Shown in pieces: positions 25,047 through 33,277 of a stretch of 64,000 nucleotides of DNA. The notes below the pieces were generated by a model. That model did no database searches. It saw nothing but the letters and a program-made list of their open reading frames with translations, and was not told where the DNA came from. The stretch is taken from the NCBI RefSeq assembly GCF_900112175.1, contig NZ_FOYT01000001.1, forward strand, positions 1,426,001 through 1,490,000, given 5' to 3'. The number at the start of each line of letters is the position of its first letter. The stretch's first letter is position 1. The position numbers were made by a program, and so were the translations under genes. The DNA comes from Halogeometricum rufum (lineage in GTDB: Archaea; Halobacteriota; Halobacteria; Halobacteriales; Haloferacaceae).

Positions 25047-26327
25047 TCAGGGGGCGTCGCGGACCGCCGCCGCGGCCGACGGGAGGCGCGAGAGCAGTCC
25101 GTCGTCGGTCGTCGTCGCGGTTCCGTCGTCCGCCGCCGTCTCCGACGCCGGCGGGAGGGGAACAGTCGTCGGCGTCGCCGTCGGCGTCGATGTCGCCGTG
25201 TCGGTCGAACCGCCCGCGTCCGCGGGCGTCTCGGTGTCGTCGCCGAGGAGTACGCCGTCGTCGCTCTCCGTGGGCGCCGCAGTCGTCGTCGCCGATTCAG
25301 TCGCTGTCGCCGTCGCCGTCGTCTCGGCGTCGGCGCTCTCACCGTCCTCGCCGCCCGTCTCGTTCGTCGTCGGCTTGGTGCCGAAGAAGTCCGTCTCGAC
25401 GGTCTCGGTGTACGTCACCGCGTCGAGGGGGACGCGGACCGTCTGCCCCGACAGGTCGAGTCGGGCGTGGAAGTCGATTCGGAGGTCCGTCACCTGGTTC
25501 CGTTCGAGGTGACTCACCCACCACTCGTCGAGGCGGTCGTTGCGGACGTACGTCGTCGTCTCGATGGTCTTCGCCGACTCGGGCGGAATCACGTGTCCCG
25601 ACTCGCTGGTGCCGTCGCCGACGGCCACGTCGTTCATCGAGATGTCGTAGCCGAGGCGCGAGACGGTGACGGGGTACGGCTTGGGGTTGTAGACGACGAA
25701 CCGGAGGTGAAGCGGCGTCACCGACTCGTTCACCGCGCCCCACCGCGCACCCGTCTCGTTGACGTAGAGGACGGGGTCCGAGACGACGGGCGCGTCCGCG
25801 TTCACCGGCCGCGTCTCCGTGGAGTTGAACTGCGAGAGCATGTCGGTGTCCACCTCGCGCGTGACGTTCGGCGCGTCGAACGTCCGGCCGAGCGTCGAGG
25901 ACCGAACCGCGGGGTCGACGGTGACGACGGTGTGTTCGCCGTTCCGCACGTGGGACCGCCACCACGGGACGATGCGTTCGTTGCGCATCCGCGTGGTCGC
26001 GTTCACCGTCGCGTTCCCCGTCTCGACGGCGACGCCGGACTTCTCGCCCCCCGCGATTCGCACATCGTTCATCCGAACGTCGTAGGTCACCGTCACGCCG
26101 CCGAGGCGCAGGCCGAGGGGGGTCGGGTTCGACACGGCGACGGTCGTCTCGATGGTGGTCGTCTCGTTCGTCACGTCGCCGAAGCGGTTCTCGACGCCCG
26201 ACACGGACGGTGCGCCGACGACCCCCGCGGCGACCAACGCGCCGCCGAGGACGACGAGGAGTGCCACGGCCGTGGCCGCGACTCCGAGTCTGCTCCGCAG
26301 TAGCACCGACGCAATCTGCCCGGACAT
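25047..26327 (-). CDS. LEA type 2 (WHy-domain) family membrane-anchored protein
   Basis: A 426-residue secreted or membrane-anchored protein. One N-terminal helix (VAATAVALLVVLGGALVAAGVVG, about residues 14-36) is followed by two tandem LEA-2/WHy beta-sandwich domains (VSNPTPLGLRLGGVTVTYDVRMNDVRIAGG and VYNPKPYPVTVSRLGYDISMNDVAVGDG). The C-terminal third is a Thr/Ala-rich linker typical of the haloarchaeal cell surface. LEA-2 proteins are linked to water stress, and here the role is unknown. The two domains look like an internal duplication. Confidence 0.85.
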   Translation of the reverse strand: MSGQIASVLLRSRLGVAATAVALLVVLGGALVAAGVVGAPSVSGVENRFGDVTNETTTIETTVAVSNPTPLGLRLGGVTVTYDVRMNDVRIAGGEKSGVAVETGNATVNATTRMRNERIVPWWRSHVRNGEHTVVTVDPAVRSSTLGRTFDAPNVTREVDTDMLSQFNSTETRPVNADAPVVSDPVLYVNETGARWGAVNESVTPLHLRFVVYNPKPYPVTVSRLGYDISMNDVAVGDGTSESGHVIPPESAKTIETTTYVRNDRLDEWWVSHLERNQVTDLRIDFHARLDLSGQTVRVPLDAVTYTETVETDFFGTKPTTNETGGEDGESADAETTATATATESATTTAAPTESDDGVLLGDDTETPADAGGSTDTATSTPTATPTTVPLPPASETAADDGTATTTDDGLLSRLPSAAAAVRDAP

Positions 26328-26354
26328 GCCCGTGGCGATTCGTCGCACCCATAT

Positions 26355-26371
26355 AGTCGGTTTGGCCGACT
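26355..26371. promoter_or_regulatory. Palindrome abutting the TATA box of the LEA-2 gene
   Basis: AGTCGG-N5-CCGACT is a perfect 6-bp inverted repeat. On the minus strand it is followed directly by ATAT at about 26351-26354, in TATA-box position roughly 25-30 bases before the ATG at 26327. It could be an operator for activation or repression. Confidence 0.4.
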
Positions 26372-26513
26372 GTCGCTGGAGGTGTTCTTTCTCTGTCGAG
26401 AATCGGTCGTCGGTCCGGACCGACACGGAACCGGGGGCCGCCGCCGCGCCGGGCGGAGCGTCCGTCTCGGCGGTTGTCGAATGAACTAAGTCGGTACCGT
26501 CGAACCCGAACGT

Positions 26514-26696
26514 ATGCAGACCAAGAACGTCCAATCGGACATGGGAATCGGCCTCGCAGTCCTCTTCTCCGTTCTCACCGCCGTGGCGGCGGCCGGGATG
26601 GTCGCCTCGGGCGACCAACTCACCACCGCCGTCGCGTTCGCCGTCGCCGTCGTCGCGGCGTCCCTCGCCGTCGTCTCCGCGCAGACGTTCTGGTGA
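26514..26696 (+). CDS. Small two-helix membrane protein (DUF7525-type)
   Basis: A 60-residue protein with two membrane helices, MGIGLAVLFSVLTAVAAAGMVA (residues ~10-31) and TTAVAFAVAVVAASLAVVSA (~37-56), joined by a short loop SGDQL. It is conserved in haloarchaea without known function. It is followed by another small gene (26755). Confidence 0.75.
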   Translation: MQTKNVQSDMGIGLAVLFSVLTAVAAAGMVASGDQLTTAVAFAVAVVAASLAVVSAQTFW

Positions 26697-26754
26697 TTTG
26701 ATACGCGTCTGACGAGAAACCGTTAAGACGGAAAAACACCTAGGACCGCTGAGA

Positions 26755-26979
26755 ATGAGCGAGTACACCGACGAAGAACAGCGGATCATCGGCTACCTGC
26801 GAGAGAGCGTCGGCGCAGGCGAGCGATACTTCCGGGCGAAGAACATCGCCGAGGCCATCGGCCTCTCCGCGAAGCAGGTCGGTGCGCGTCTCCCTCGACT
26901 CGCAGAGAAATCAGAGGACGTCGAGATAGAGAAGTGGGGGCGCGCCCGTTCGACGACGTGGCGCGTCACGATGGGTTAG
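26755..26979 (+). CDS. Small winged-helix protein (DUF7123-type)
   Basis: A 74-residue all-helix/wing protein (DEEQRIIGYLRESVGAGERYFRAKNIAEAIGLSAKQVGARLPRLAEKS...WGRARSTTWRVT). The helix pair and the final beta-wing fit a winged helix-turn-helix DNA-binding domain without any sensor part. It may be a small transcription factor or chromatin protein. A GTTAAG lies about 30 bases before its ATG. Confidence 0.82.
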   Translation: MSEYTDEEQRIIGYLRESVGAGERYFRAKNIAEAIGLSAKQVGARLPRLAEKSEDVEIEKWGRARSTTWRVTMG

Positions 26980-27019
26980 GTCGGGTGGCTTTTTTACCTG
27001 CCCTCCGTAGCCGTCGCAC

Positions 27020-27442
27020 ATGACGGTCCGTGTCAGGCGCGCGTTCGAGTTCGACGTTCCTCCCGAAGACGTCTGGAAGTTCATCTCCGACCCTCGAAAC
27101 CGCGCCGAAGCCATCAGCGTGGTCGAACGGTACGAGGTGGACCCGGAGACCAACGAGGCGACCTGGCACGTCTCGCTGCCGATTCCGTTCCTGAGTTCGA
27201 CCGCGAAGGTGGAGACGAAGGACGTCGAAGTCGACCCGCCGCGCTTCGTCAGGTTCGTCGGCAAGTCCAGCGTGATGCGCGTCACCGGCGAGCACACCAT
27301 CGAGGAGACGGAGACGGGGTGCCGCCTCCGCAACGAGTTCGTCGTCGACGGACGCGTCCCGGGCGTCGAGCGGTTCTTCAAGCGCAACCTCGACCGGGAA
27401 CTGGAGAACCTCGAGGCGGCGCTTCGAGACGAGTTGGAGTGA
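27020..27442 (+). CDS. SRPBCC/CoxG-family protein
   Basis: A 140-residue START-like (SRPBCC) fold protein. The N terminus VRVRRAFEFDVPPEDVWKFISDPRNRAEAI is the typical entry strand and helix, and the last helix is FKRNLDRELENLEAALRDELE. These proteins bind hydrophobic ligands in a deep cavity. The ligand is unknown. It follows the small winged-helix gene by about 40 bases. Confidence 0.87.
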   Translation: MTVRVRRAFEFDVPPEDVWKFISDPRNRAEAISVVERYEVDPETNEATWHVSLPIPFLSSTAKVETKDVEVDPPRFVRFVGKSSVMRVTGEHTIEETETGCRLRNEFVVDGRVPGVERFFKRNLDRELENLEAALRDELE

Positions 27443-27534
27443 CGCCCTCGCGCACGCGAAACCGTGCCACGGCGTGGCGTGCGACGCCATCGCTTCACCC
27501 GGTGCATTTATTCGTCTCCCATCCTTAGCCGCTA

Positions 27535-27797
27535 TCGCCGACAAAAAGACGCTTTTCTCGTCTACGTCGGCACGACCCGCCGCACCACGCCGTAGTGAAC
27601 GGGGTCCGCTACGGCACGACGCGCCTCTGGCGTCGGCGCGGATGCCCTCGAACCCGGCGAGGGTAGCCCGCCACCTCACACGCCACCACGCGCGCCCGTC
27701 GAACCGTTCGCGGCCAAGGAACGCCGCGGGACGGTTCACACTCCGACCCGGTCGAACCACGCTTCAGAAGAAAACCCGGCCCGGACGGCCGGTTTTC
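27535..27797 (+). ncRNA. Candidate structured non-coding RNA
   Basis: About 260 bases with a TATA-like TTTATT 25-30 bases before the proposed start and an intrinsic-terminator-like end. Perfect stems are: GCCGAC/GTCGGC (27537-27542 with 27566-27571) enclosing AGACG/CGTCT; GCCGTAG/CTACGGC (27589-27595 with 27609-27615); CCCTCG/CGAGGG (27645-27650 with 27658-27663); and a nested GAACCGT/ACGGTTC plus CGCGGC/GCCGCG hairpin (27701-27737). It lacks the signature words of SRP RNA and RNase P RNA that I know. The strand is inferred from the promoter-like and terminator-like ends, and chance folding of GC-rich DNA is possible. Confidence 0.35.
27771..27796. terminator. Intrinsic terminator-like hairpin
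   Basis: AAAACC pairs with GGTTTT and GGCC with GGCC, with one bulged base and a 5-base loop. The structure is symmetrical enough to serve both strands. It lies 7 bases beyond the stop of the aldehyde dehydrogenase gene. Confidence 0.5.
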
Positions 27798-27803
27798 GAC
27801 GCC

Positions 27804-29330
27804 TCAGTCGTCTCTGGTCTTGATGTCCGCCGAGAGACCCTGCGCCATCTGGATGTCCTTCGAGTTGTTCAGCGTCCACGCCGTCCGTTCGGTGACGGCT
27901 TCGATGACCTCGCGGGCACTCGGGTAGCCGTTCCCGGACTTCTTCACGCCGCCGAACGGCAGGTGAACCTCGGCGCCGATGCACGGGAGGTTACCGTACG
28001 CGAGTCCGATTTCGGCGTTGTCGCGGTAGTAGTTTATCTCGCGGTAGTCCTCGGAGATAATCGCGCCCGCGAGTCCGTAGTCGGTGTCGTTGTGAATCTC
28101 GACGGCCTCCTCGATGTCGCCGGAGTACTGCAGGAGGGCGACGTGGGGGCCGAACACCTCCTCGTGGGTGCAGCGCAGGTTCTCGTGTGCGTCGGCCTCG
28201 TAGACGAACGGACCGACCCAGTGGCCGTCCTCGTGTCCGTCGGGAATCTCGTCGTCGTTCAGTTCCGTCCGGTCGACGAGGACGTTCACGTCCTCGCGCT
28301 TTGCCAGTTCGTTGTACTTCGTCACCTTCTCGACGTGGCCCTCCTCGATGAGGGGGCCCATGAACGTCTGCTCGTCGAGGGGGTTGCCGACGGCGACGTT
28401 CTCCGCCGCTTCGACGAACCGTTCTTTGAACTCGTCGTACACCGACTCGTGGACGATAATGCGCTCCGAGGAGACACAGCGCTGCCCCGTGGTCTTGAAC
28501 GACGACATGACCGCCGAGTGGACGGCGATGTCGAGGTCGGCGTTCTCCGTGACGACGATGCCGTTCTTACCGCCCATCTCGCAGGCGGCCAGTTTGCCGG
28601 GTTCGCCGCCGACCTTCGAGGCGATTTCGTGGCCCACCTCGGCGGACCCCGTGAAGAGGACGGTGTCGACGCGCGAGTCGTCGACGATGGCCTCGCCGGC
28701 GTCGCCGAAGCCCTGCACCATGTTGAACACGCCCTCGGGGATGTCGGCGTCCTCGAACATCTCGGCGATTATCTGCCCGCACCACGGCGTCTGCTCGGCG
28801 GGCTTCCAGACGACGGTGTTGCCCTCGACCAGCGAGACGGCCATGTGCCAGAACGGGATGGCGACGGGGAAGTTCCACGGCGTGATACAGCCGACGACGC
28901 CGCGCGGCTTGCGGCGCATGTAGGCGTCCTTCGCGGGAATCTCCGAGGGCACCACGTCGCCCTTCGGGTGGCGGGCGTCGCCGGCGGCCCACTCGACCAT
29001 GTGCCACGCCTCGGTGACGTCGGCTTTCCCCTCGGAAATCTCCTTGCCGCACTCCTTGGTGACGACTTCGCCGAGTTCCTCGTGGCGGTCCTTCAGTTCG
29101 TGGTAGATGTCCCAGAGGTACTCCGCGCGGTCGATGTGCGAGAGCGCCTGCCACTCCTCCTCGGCCTCGTCGGCCGCCGCGAGTGCGGCGTCCACGTCCT
29201 CGGGTGTCCCGCGTCGGAACTCGCCCAGCGTCTCGCCCGTCGCCGGGTTCTCGCTCTCGAACGTCTCGTCTCCGGTCCCGTCAGTCCATTCGCCGCCGAT
29301 GTAGTGTTGGTACACTTCGCCGTTCGTCAT
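27804..29330 (-). CDS. Aldehyde dehydrogenase family protein, probably 1-pyrroline-5-carboxylate dehydrogenase
   Basis: A 508-residue NAD(P)-dependent aldehyde dehydrogenase. The catalytic site is intact: Asn153 in TPWNFP, Glu251 in CEMGGKNG and nucleophile Cys285 in QRCVSSER. Next to a proline dehydrogenase and a regulator, the likely substrate is glutamate semialdehyde/P5C, the second step of proline breakdown to glutamate. Family alone would also allow other aldehydes. The ATG at 29330 is preferred, although a GTG 24 bases upstream is in frame. It is divergent from the HTH-10 regulator gene. Confidence 0.88.
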   Translation of the reverse strand: MTNGEVYQHYIGGEWTDGTGDETFESENPATGETLGEFRRGTPEDVDAALAAADEAEEEWQALSHIDRAEYLWDIYHELKDRHEELGEVVTKECGKEISEGKADVTEAWHMVEWAAGDARHPKGDVVPSEIPAKDAYMRRKPRGVVGCITPWNFPVAIPFWHMAVSLVEGNTVVWKPAEQTPWCGQIIAEMFEDADIPEGVFNMVQGFGDAGEAIVDDSRVDTVLFTGSAEVGHEIASKVGGEPGKLAACEMGGKNGIVVTENADLDIAVHSAVMSSFKTTGQRCVSSERIIVHESVYDEFKERFVEAAENVAVGNPLDEQTFMGPLIEEGHVEKVTKYNELAKREDVNVLVDRTELNDDEIPDGHEDGHWVGPFVYEADAHENLRCTHEEVFGPHVALLQYSGDIEEAVEIHNDTDYGLAGAIISEDYREINYYRDNAEIGLAYGNLPCIGAEVHLPFGGVKKSGNGYPSAREVIEAVTERTAWTLNNSKDIQMAQGLSADIKTRDD

Positions 29331-29499
29331 ACTGGCAATATTCTCGATGGTCACTTAATAGTCGCTGACCCTCCCATGGACGGCTCCCGGGTCGGCGCGT
29401 CGTCGTCGTCGTCCCGGGGTGTCGGGCGAGTGGACCGCGTCGGCGGCCGTCTTCGCCGACGACGAACCGAGCGACTGCGCGGCGTGGTAAAGACAAACA

Positions 29500-29505
29500 C
29501 TATAT
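29500..29505 (+). promoter_or_regulatory. TATA box of the HTH-10 regulator
   Basis: CTATAT lies 28-33 bases before the ATG at 29533, the standard position for a leaderless transcript. Confidence 0.55.
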
Positions 29506-29532
29506 CCGAGAGCGGACTAACTCCGTCGTATC

Positions 29533-30261
29533 ATGGCCGTACGCGAAGCGACTCGGGCGGGGACGCGCTTGACGCTCGACCTGTGGCACCCGAACTGTTG
29601 GGCGATAGAGGCGACGGAGCGACACCCCGGGGGCATCCTCGCGCACGCAATCTACCACGCGCCGGAGACGGGGGCGACGACGGTGAACGGCCTGTTCACC
29701 GCCTACGGCGACACCGCGGCGGAGGTGGAGACGCTGCTCGACACCATCGCGGCGTCCGAACACGGCGGCGACGTGCAGGAGTTACAGGAGCGGTTCGGCA
29801 GGACCGCCGCACGGGTGGCACCGGGACGGGTCGCGCGCGAGTTCTTCCTCGAGTACGACCCCGGCGACATGATCTGTCCGACGCTTCTGAGACAGGGGTT
29901 CGTCCACAGCGCACCCACGCGCATCGAGAACGGCAGGGAGTACTGGAAGGTGTGCTTCGCCGGCGAACGCGGCGACATCGAGACGGCCCTGGACGCGGTG
30001 CGCGAGGAAGCGGGCGCGGAGATAACCGTCGAGCGAATCGCCACCTCGGACACGGTCGAACCCGAACGCGCCCGCCGCCTCGGGACGCTCACCGCGACGC
30101 AACGGGAGGTGTTCGAACTCGCTCGCGAACGCGGCTACTACCAGTGGCCGCGGGGGGTCTCGACGCGCGAACTCGCCGGCGAGTTGGACATCTCGAAGAC
30201 GACGCTGCTCGAACACCTCCGGAAGGCCGAGGCGAAACTGCTCGACCCCGAGTCGAACTGA
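29533..30261 (+). CDS. HTH-10 (Bat-like) transcriptional regulator
   Basis: A 242-residue archaeal regulator. The N-terminal ~170 residues form a sensor-like region. The C-terminal HTH-10 domain is LTATQREVFELARERGYYQWPRGVSTRELAGELDISKTTLLEHLRKAEAKLL, the hallmark of the Bat family. The gene lies between P5C dehydrogenase (divergent) and the USP and proline dehydrogenase genes (convergent side), so it is a good candidate to control proline catabolism. The inducer is probably proline or a derivative; this is inference from context. Confidence 0.9.
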   Translation: MAVREATRAGTRLTLDLWHPNCWAIEATERHPGGILAHAIYHAPETGATTVNGLFTAYGDTAAEVETLLDTIAASEHGGDVQELQERFGRTAARVAPGRVAREFFLEYDPGDMICPTLLRQGFVHSAPTRIENGREYWKVCFAGERGDIETALDAVREEAGAEITVERIATSDTVEPERARRLGTLTATQREVFELARERGYYQWPRGVSTRELAGELDISKTTLLEHLRKAEAKLLDPESN

Positions 30262-30316
30262 CCGACGTCGACCCTGCGCTCGACGCCCCTCGTCGACGGC
30301 GGCACCGCCGGGTCGC

Positions 30317-30790
30317 TCACGCCGTGAACACCGGAACGTCCAGCGCGCCGATGACCCGGTTCGTAATCGAACCGATGAGCGGCTTGTCGGGGTCAGAGCG
30401 CCCCCGCTTGCCCATGACGACGACGTCGACGTCGTTCTCCTCGACGTACTCGAGAATCGCCTCGATGGGCGTGTTCGACGTGACGGACGTGACGCAGGGC
30501 ACGTCCGCCTCCGCGGCGAGGTCCGCTATCTCGGCGACGTACCTCTCGCCCTTCTTCTGTAGTCGCTTCCGCGTCTGCTCGATGTCGCTCGGCACCGCGA
30601 CGTAGTCGGCGTCGCCCATGTCCATCGCGTACAGGACGTGCAACGTCGCCCCGTTGCGCTGTGCGAACTTGATGGCCTGTCTCGCGCCCGCGCGTGCGGC
30701 CTTGCTCCCGTCGGTCGGGACGAGCACGTCGTCGAAGTCCGCCTTCGGGCTCACGTTCGGGTCCAGAATCGCGTCGGTCTCTTCGTCCAT
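30317..30790 (-). CDS. Universal stress protein (UspA family)
   Basis: A 157-residue Usp-fold protein with an ~18-residue N-terminal extension. The first strand reads DVLVPTDGSKAAR. The ATP-binding signature is the late GxxGxxG-type segment MGKRGRSDPDKPLIGSITNRVI, which is close to the ATP-binding subclass. Its role is stress survival, not specific. It lies downstream of proline dehydrogenase on the same strand with a gap of about 95 bases. Confidence 0.9.
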   Translation of the reverse strand: MDEETDAILDPNVSPKADFDDVLVPTDGSKAARAGARQAIKFAQRNGATLHVLYAMDMGDADYVAVPSDIEQTRKRLQKKGERYVAEIADLAAEADVPCVTSVTSNTPIEAILEYVEENDVDVVVMGKRGRSDPDKPLIGSITNRVIGALDVPVFTA

Positions 30791-30886
30791 GTGTCACGAA
30801 CGTTCGGGCACGAAGGTAGTTCTAGCCCGTCCTTCCCAGTTCGTGAGAGTTCGATGCAGGCGTCGCGTCGCCCGTCGGGAGACGCC

Positions 30887-31717
30887 TCACCCGAGGACGG
30901 CGCGGAGGGCGAACAGGGCGTTCTCCTTCCGTTCGCGCACGCGTCGGGTGAAGTACGAGAACCACTTCGGTCCGTACGGGACGTACTGGTAGACGGGCAT
31001 CGACTCGGTGAGTTCGTCCTGCAGGTCCTCGCGGACGCCCATCAGCATCTGCACCTCGAACGGCGTCCCGTACTCCCGGTAGCGGTCGGCGGCGTAGTTC
31101 ACCATCTGCACGTCGTGGCTGCCGACGGCGATACCGCCGTCGAACTCGCGGAACATGAAGTCGAGATACTCGCGGTACTTCTCGTCCACCGTCGCCTTGT
31201 CGCGGTAGGCGATGCGCTTCGGTTCGTCGTACGCGCCCTTCACGAGTCGGACCTTCCCCGGCAGGTCCGCCAGTCGTCGCAGGTCCTCCTCGGTGCGCTT
31301 CAGGTTCGCCTGCACGCAGACGCCGACGTCGCCGTACGCGCGGGCGTTCTCCTCGAACGCGTCGAGGGTCGCGTCCGTCGTCTCGTGACCCTCCATGTCG
31401 ACCCAGACGAAGACGCCGCGGTCGTCCGCGCGTTCGACGATTCGGCCGAGGTTCTCCCGGAACGCGTCCGTCCCCACGTCGAGACCGACCTGCGATGGCT
31501 TCACCGAGACGCAGCAGTCGAGGTCCGCCGCGTCGATTCGCTCGACGAGTTCGAGGTACGTGTCGGTGTCCGCGGCGGCGTCGCTCGGGTCGTCGTAGTG
31601 CTCTCCGAGCAGGTTCACGATGCCGCGAATCCCTCGGTCGTTGATGTCGGCGACGTGCGAGAGGACGCCCTCGACGTCCTCGCCCGCGACGAAGTTGTTC
31701 GCAACCGGTGGTATCAT
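30887..31717 (-). CDS. Proline dehydrogenase
   Basis: A 276-residue FAD-dependent PutA-like (beta/alpha)8 barrel that oxidises proline to 1-pyrroline-5-carboxylate and passes electrons to the quinone pool. Recognisable parts are CVSVKPSQVGLDV, FVWVDMEGHETTDATLDAF, VRLVKGAYDEPKRIAY (substrate and FAD loop) and FEVQMLMGVREDLQDEL...YVPYGPKWFSYFTRR near the end. The ATG at 31717 gives the usual archaeal length. The partner enzyme and the regulator are encoded just to the left. Confidence 0.9.
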   Translation of the reverse strand: MIPPVANNFVAGEDVEGVLSHVADINDRGIRGIVNLLGEHYDDPSDAAADTDTYLELVERIDAADLDCCVSVKPSQVGLDVGTDAFRENLGRIVERADDRGVFVWVDMEGHETTDATLDAFEENARAYGDVGVCVQANLKRTEEDLRRLADLPGKVRLVKGAYDEPKRIAYRDKATVDEKYREYLDFMFREFDGGIAVGSHDVQMVNYAADRYREYGTPFEVQMLMGVREDLQDELTESMPVYQYVPYGPKWFSYFTRRVRERKENALFALRAVLG

Positions 31718-31864
31718 CGCTCGTGAGTGAGAGAGCAACGCCCTTAGTGGGTGACCCGACCATGTTCACCCTCCTCGGACGCGCGGCGAAACGGCCGTCT
31801 CGGGCGTCGAATCCCGACGATTCACCATCCGCGTGAGAGAAACCCGACCATGGTAGGTCGTGTC

Positions 31865-31870
31865 CTTATT
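31865..31870 (+). promoter_or_regulatory. TATA-like element of the LIV-type ABC operon
   Basis: CTTATT lies about 28-33 bases before the ATG of the binding protein at 31898, consistent with a leaderless transcript. Confidence 0.5.
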
Positions 31871-31897
31871 CCCGAACACCGGTGACGATACTCCGTC

Positions 31898-33229
31898 ATG
31901 CAAAGTGATGGCACGGGCGGACGTTTTGACCGCCGTACGCTGCTGAAACTGTCAGGTATGGGTCTAGTTGCGGGGATGGCCGGCTGTCTCGAAGACGCCG
32001 AATCGACGCCGACGAGTGGGGGCGGCGACACCGGCGGTGACTCCGGCGGCGACGCCACCGAGATGGAGACGGACACCGAGAGCGAGGACTCCGGCGGCCA
32101 GAGTTCCTACACCATCGGCATGGTGGACGCGCTCACCGGGTCGCTGGCTCCCTACGGCAAGCGGAACCAACGGGGGAAGGACCTCGCCCTCGCGGCCATC
32201 AACGACGCCGGCGTCGGCTCCGACGACGGCCAACTGGACATCACCGTCGAGGACTCCGAGTCGTCGAATCAGGCGGGCGTCACCGCCGCGCAGAAACTCG
32301 TCGAGCAGAACGGCGTCCCCCTGTTCATCGGCGCCGTCGGCTCCGGCGTCTCTATCGCCATGTACGACTCCGTCACGCAGGGCGCGGGCGTCGTCCAGAT
32401 TTCGCAGAACTCCACGAGTCCCGAACTCACCTCCCGGCCGGGACTGCTCCGGACGAGTCCCTCCGGGTCGGCCAAGGGGAAAGCGCTCGCGCAGTTCATC
32501 TCCGACGAGGGGCACGACGCCGTCGCCGTGACGTGGGTGAACAACGACTACGGGAGCGGCCTCTCCGGGGTGTTCGCCGAGAGCTTCGAGGGCGACGTCG
32601 TGTTCAACGAACCGCACGACCAGGGACAGTCTTCGTACAGCGGGACGCTGACGAAGATGGCCTCGACGAACGCGACGGCGTGGCTGTTCCTCACCTACGC
32701 CAACGAGATGACCGTTATGGCGAACGAGTCGTTCGACCAGGGCTACAACACCGGCGTGGACTACTACGGCGCCGAGTCCACCGTCGCGGAGGAGATTCTG
32801 GCGAACACGCCGGAGGGGAGCCTCGACGGCATGAAGGGAATCACGGAGTCCGCGCCCGCCGACCAGGAGAACTACCAGAACTTCGTCTCGCAGTTCGAGT
32901 CGGAGTACGACCAGACGCCGACGGTGTGGGCCGCCTACGCCTACGACGCCGTCACCATCGCCGCTCTCGCCATCGAGGCGGCCGACGAGTTCACCGGAGC
33001 CGCGCTGAACGAGGTGGTCCGCGACGTGACGCGCCCGGAGGGACAGGAGGTGTACTCCTTCGAGGAGGGCGCGTCGATTCTCCGTGACGGCGGCTCTCCG
33101 AGCGACGTGAACTACGAGGGCGTCAGCGGTCCGGTGGACCTAGACGAGAACGGCGACCCGCCGGGCCTCTACCAGGTCTACTCCGTGCAGGACCACGAGT
33201 ACGAGTACGGCGACTACGTCACGAGCTAA
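31898..33229 (+). CDS. ABC transporter substrate-binding lipoprotein (LivJ/branched-chain amino acid type)
   Basis: A 443-residue periplasmic-binding-type protein held at the membrane surface. The signal is twin-arginine (Arg12-Arg13 in DRRTLLKLSGMGL) with a lipobox ending at Cys30. A Gly/Asp/Glu-rich linker (residues ~35-70) precedes the Peripla_BP_6 fold starting at YTIGMVDALTGSLAPYGKRNQRGKDLA. Ligands of this class are branched-chain or other neutral amino acids, small amides or urea. It leads an operon with two permeases and two ATPases. The neighbouring proline genes raise the possibility of proline uptake. Confidence 0.92.
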   Translation: MQSDGTGGRFDRRTLLKLSGMGLVAGMAGCLEDAESTPTSGGGDTGGDSGGDATEMETDTESEDSGGQSSYTIGMVDALTGSLAPYGKRNQRGKDLALAAINDAGVGSDDGQLDITVEDSESSNQAGVTAAQKLVEQNGVPLFIGAVGSGVSIAMYDSVTQGAGVVQISQNSTSPELTSRPGLLRTSPSGSAKGKALAQFISDEGHDAVAVTWVNNDYGSGLSGVFAESFEGDVVFNEPHDQGQSSYSGTLTKMASTNATAWLFLTYANEMTVMANESFDQGYNTGVDYYGAESTVAEEILANTPEGSLDGMKGITESAPADQENYQNFVSQFESEYDQTPTVWAAYAYDAVTIAALAIEAADEFTGAALNEVVRDVTRPEGQEVYSFEEGASILRDGGSPSDVNYEGVSGPVDLDENGDPPGLYQVYSVQDHEYEYGDYVTS

Positions 33230-33277
33230 GATGGTTCGAACGGGTGCAGAGACGGGGCGTCGCCCCGGGAGGCGAGT

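Larger units (their letters stand above)
27443..27803. other. Gene-free but highly structured spacer
   Basis: No protein-coding gene was found here. TTTATT at 27507-27512 is TATA-like. From about 27535 on, the plus strand folds into consecutive perfect stems and ends in a terminator-like hairpin (see candidate ncRNA and terminator). Confidence 0.6.

Noticed and set aside
27535-27797. SRP RNA or RNase P RNA in the structured spacer
   Set aside because: The conserved words of SRP domain IV and of RNase P CR-I/CR-V were looked for on both strands and are not there. It is kept only as an unclassified candidate.
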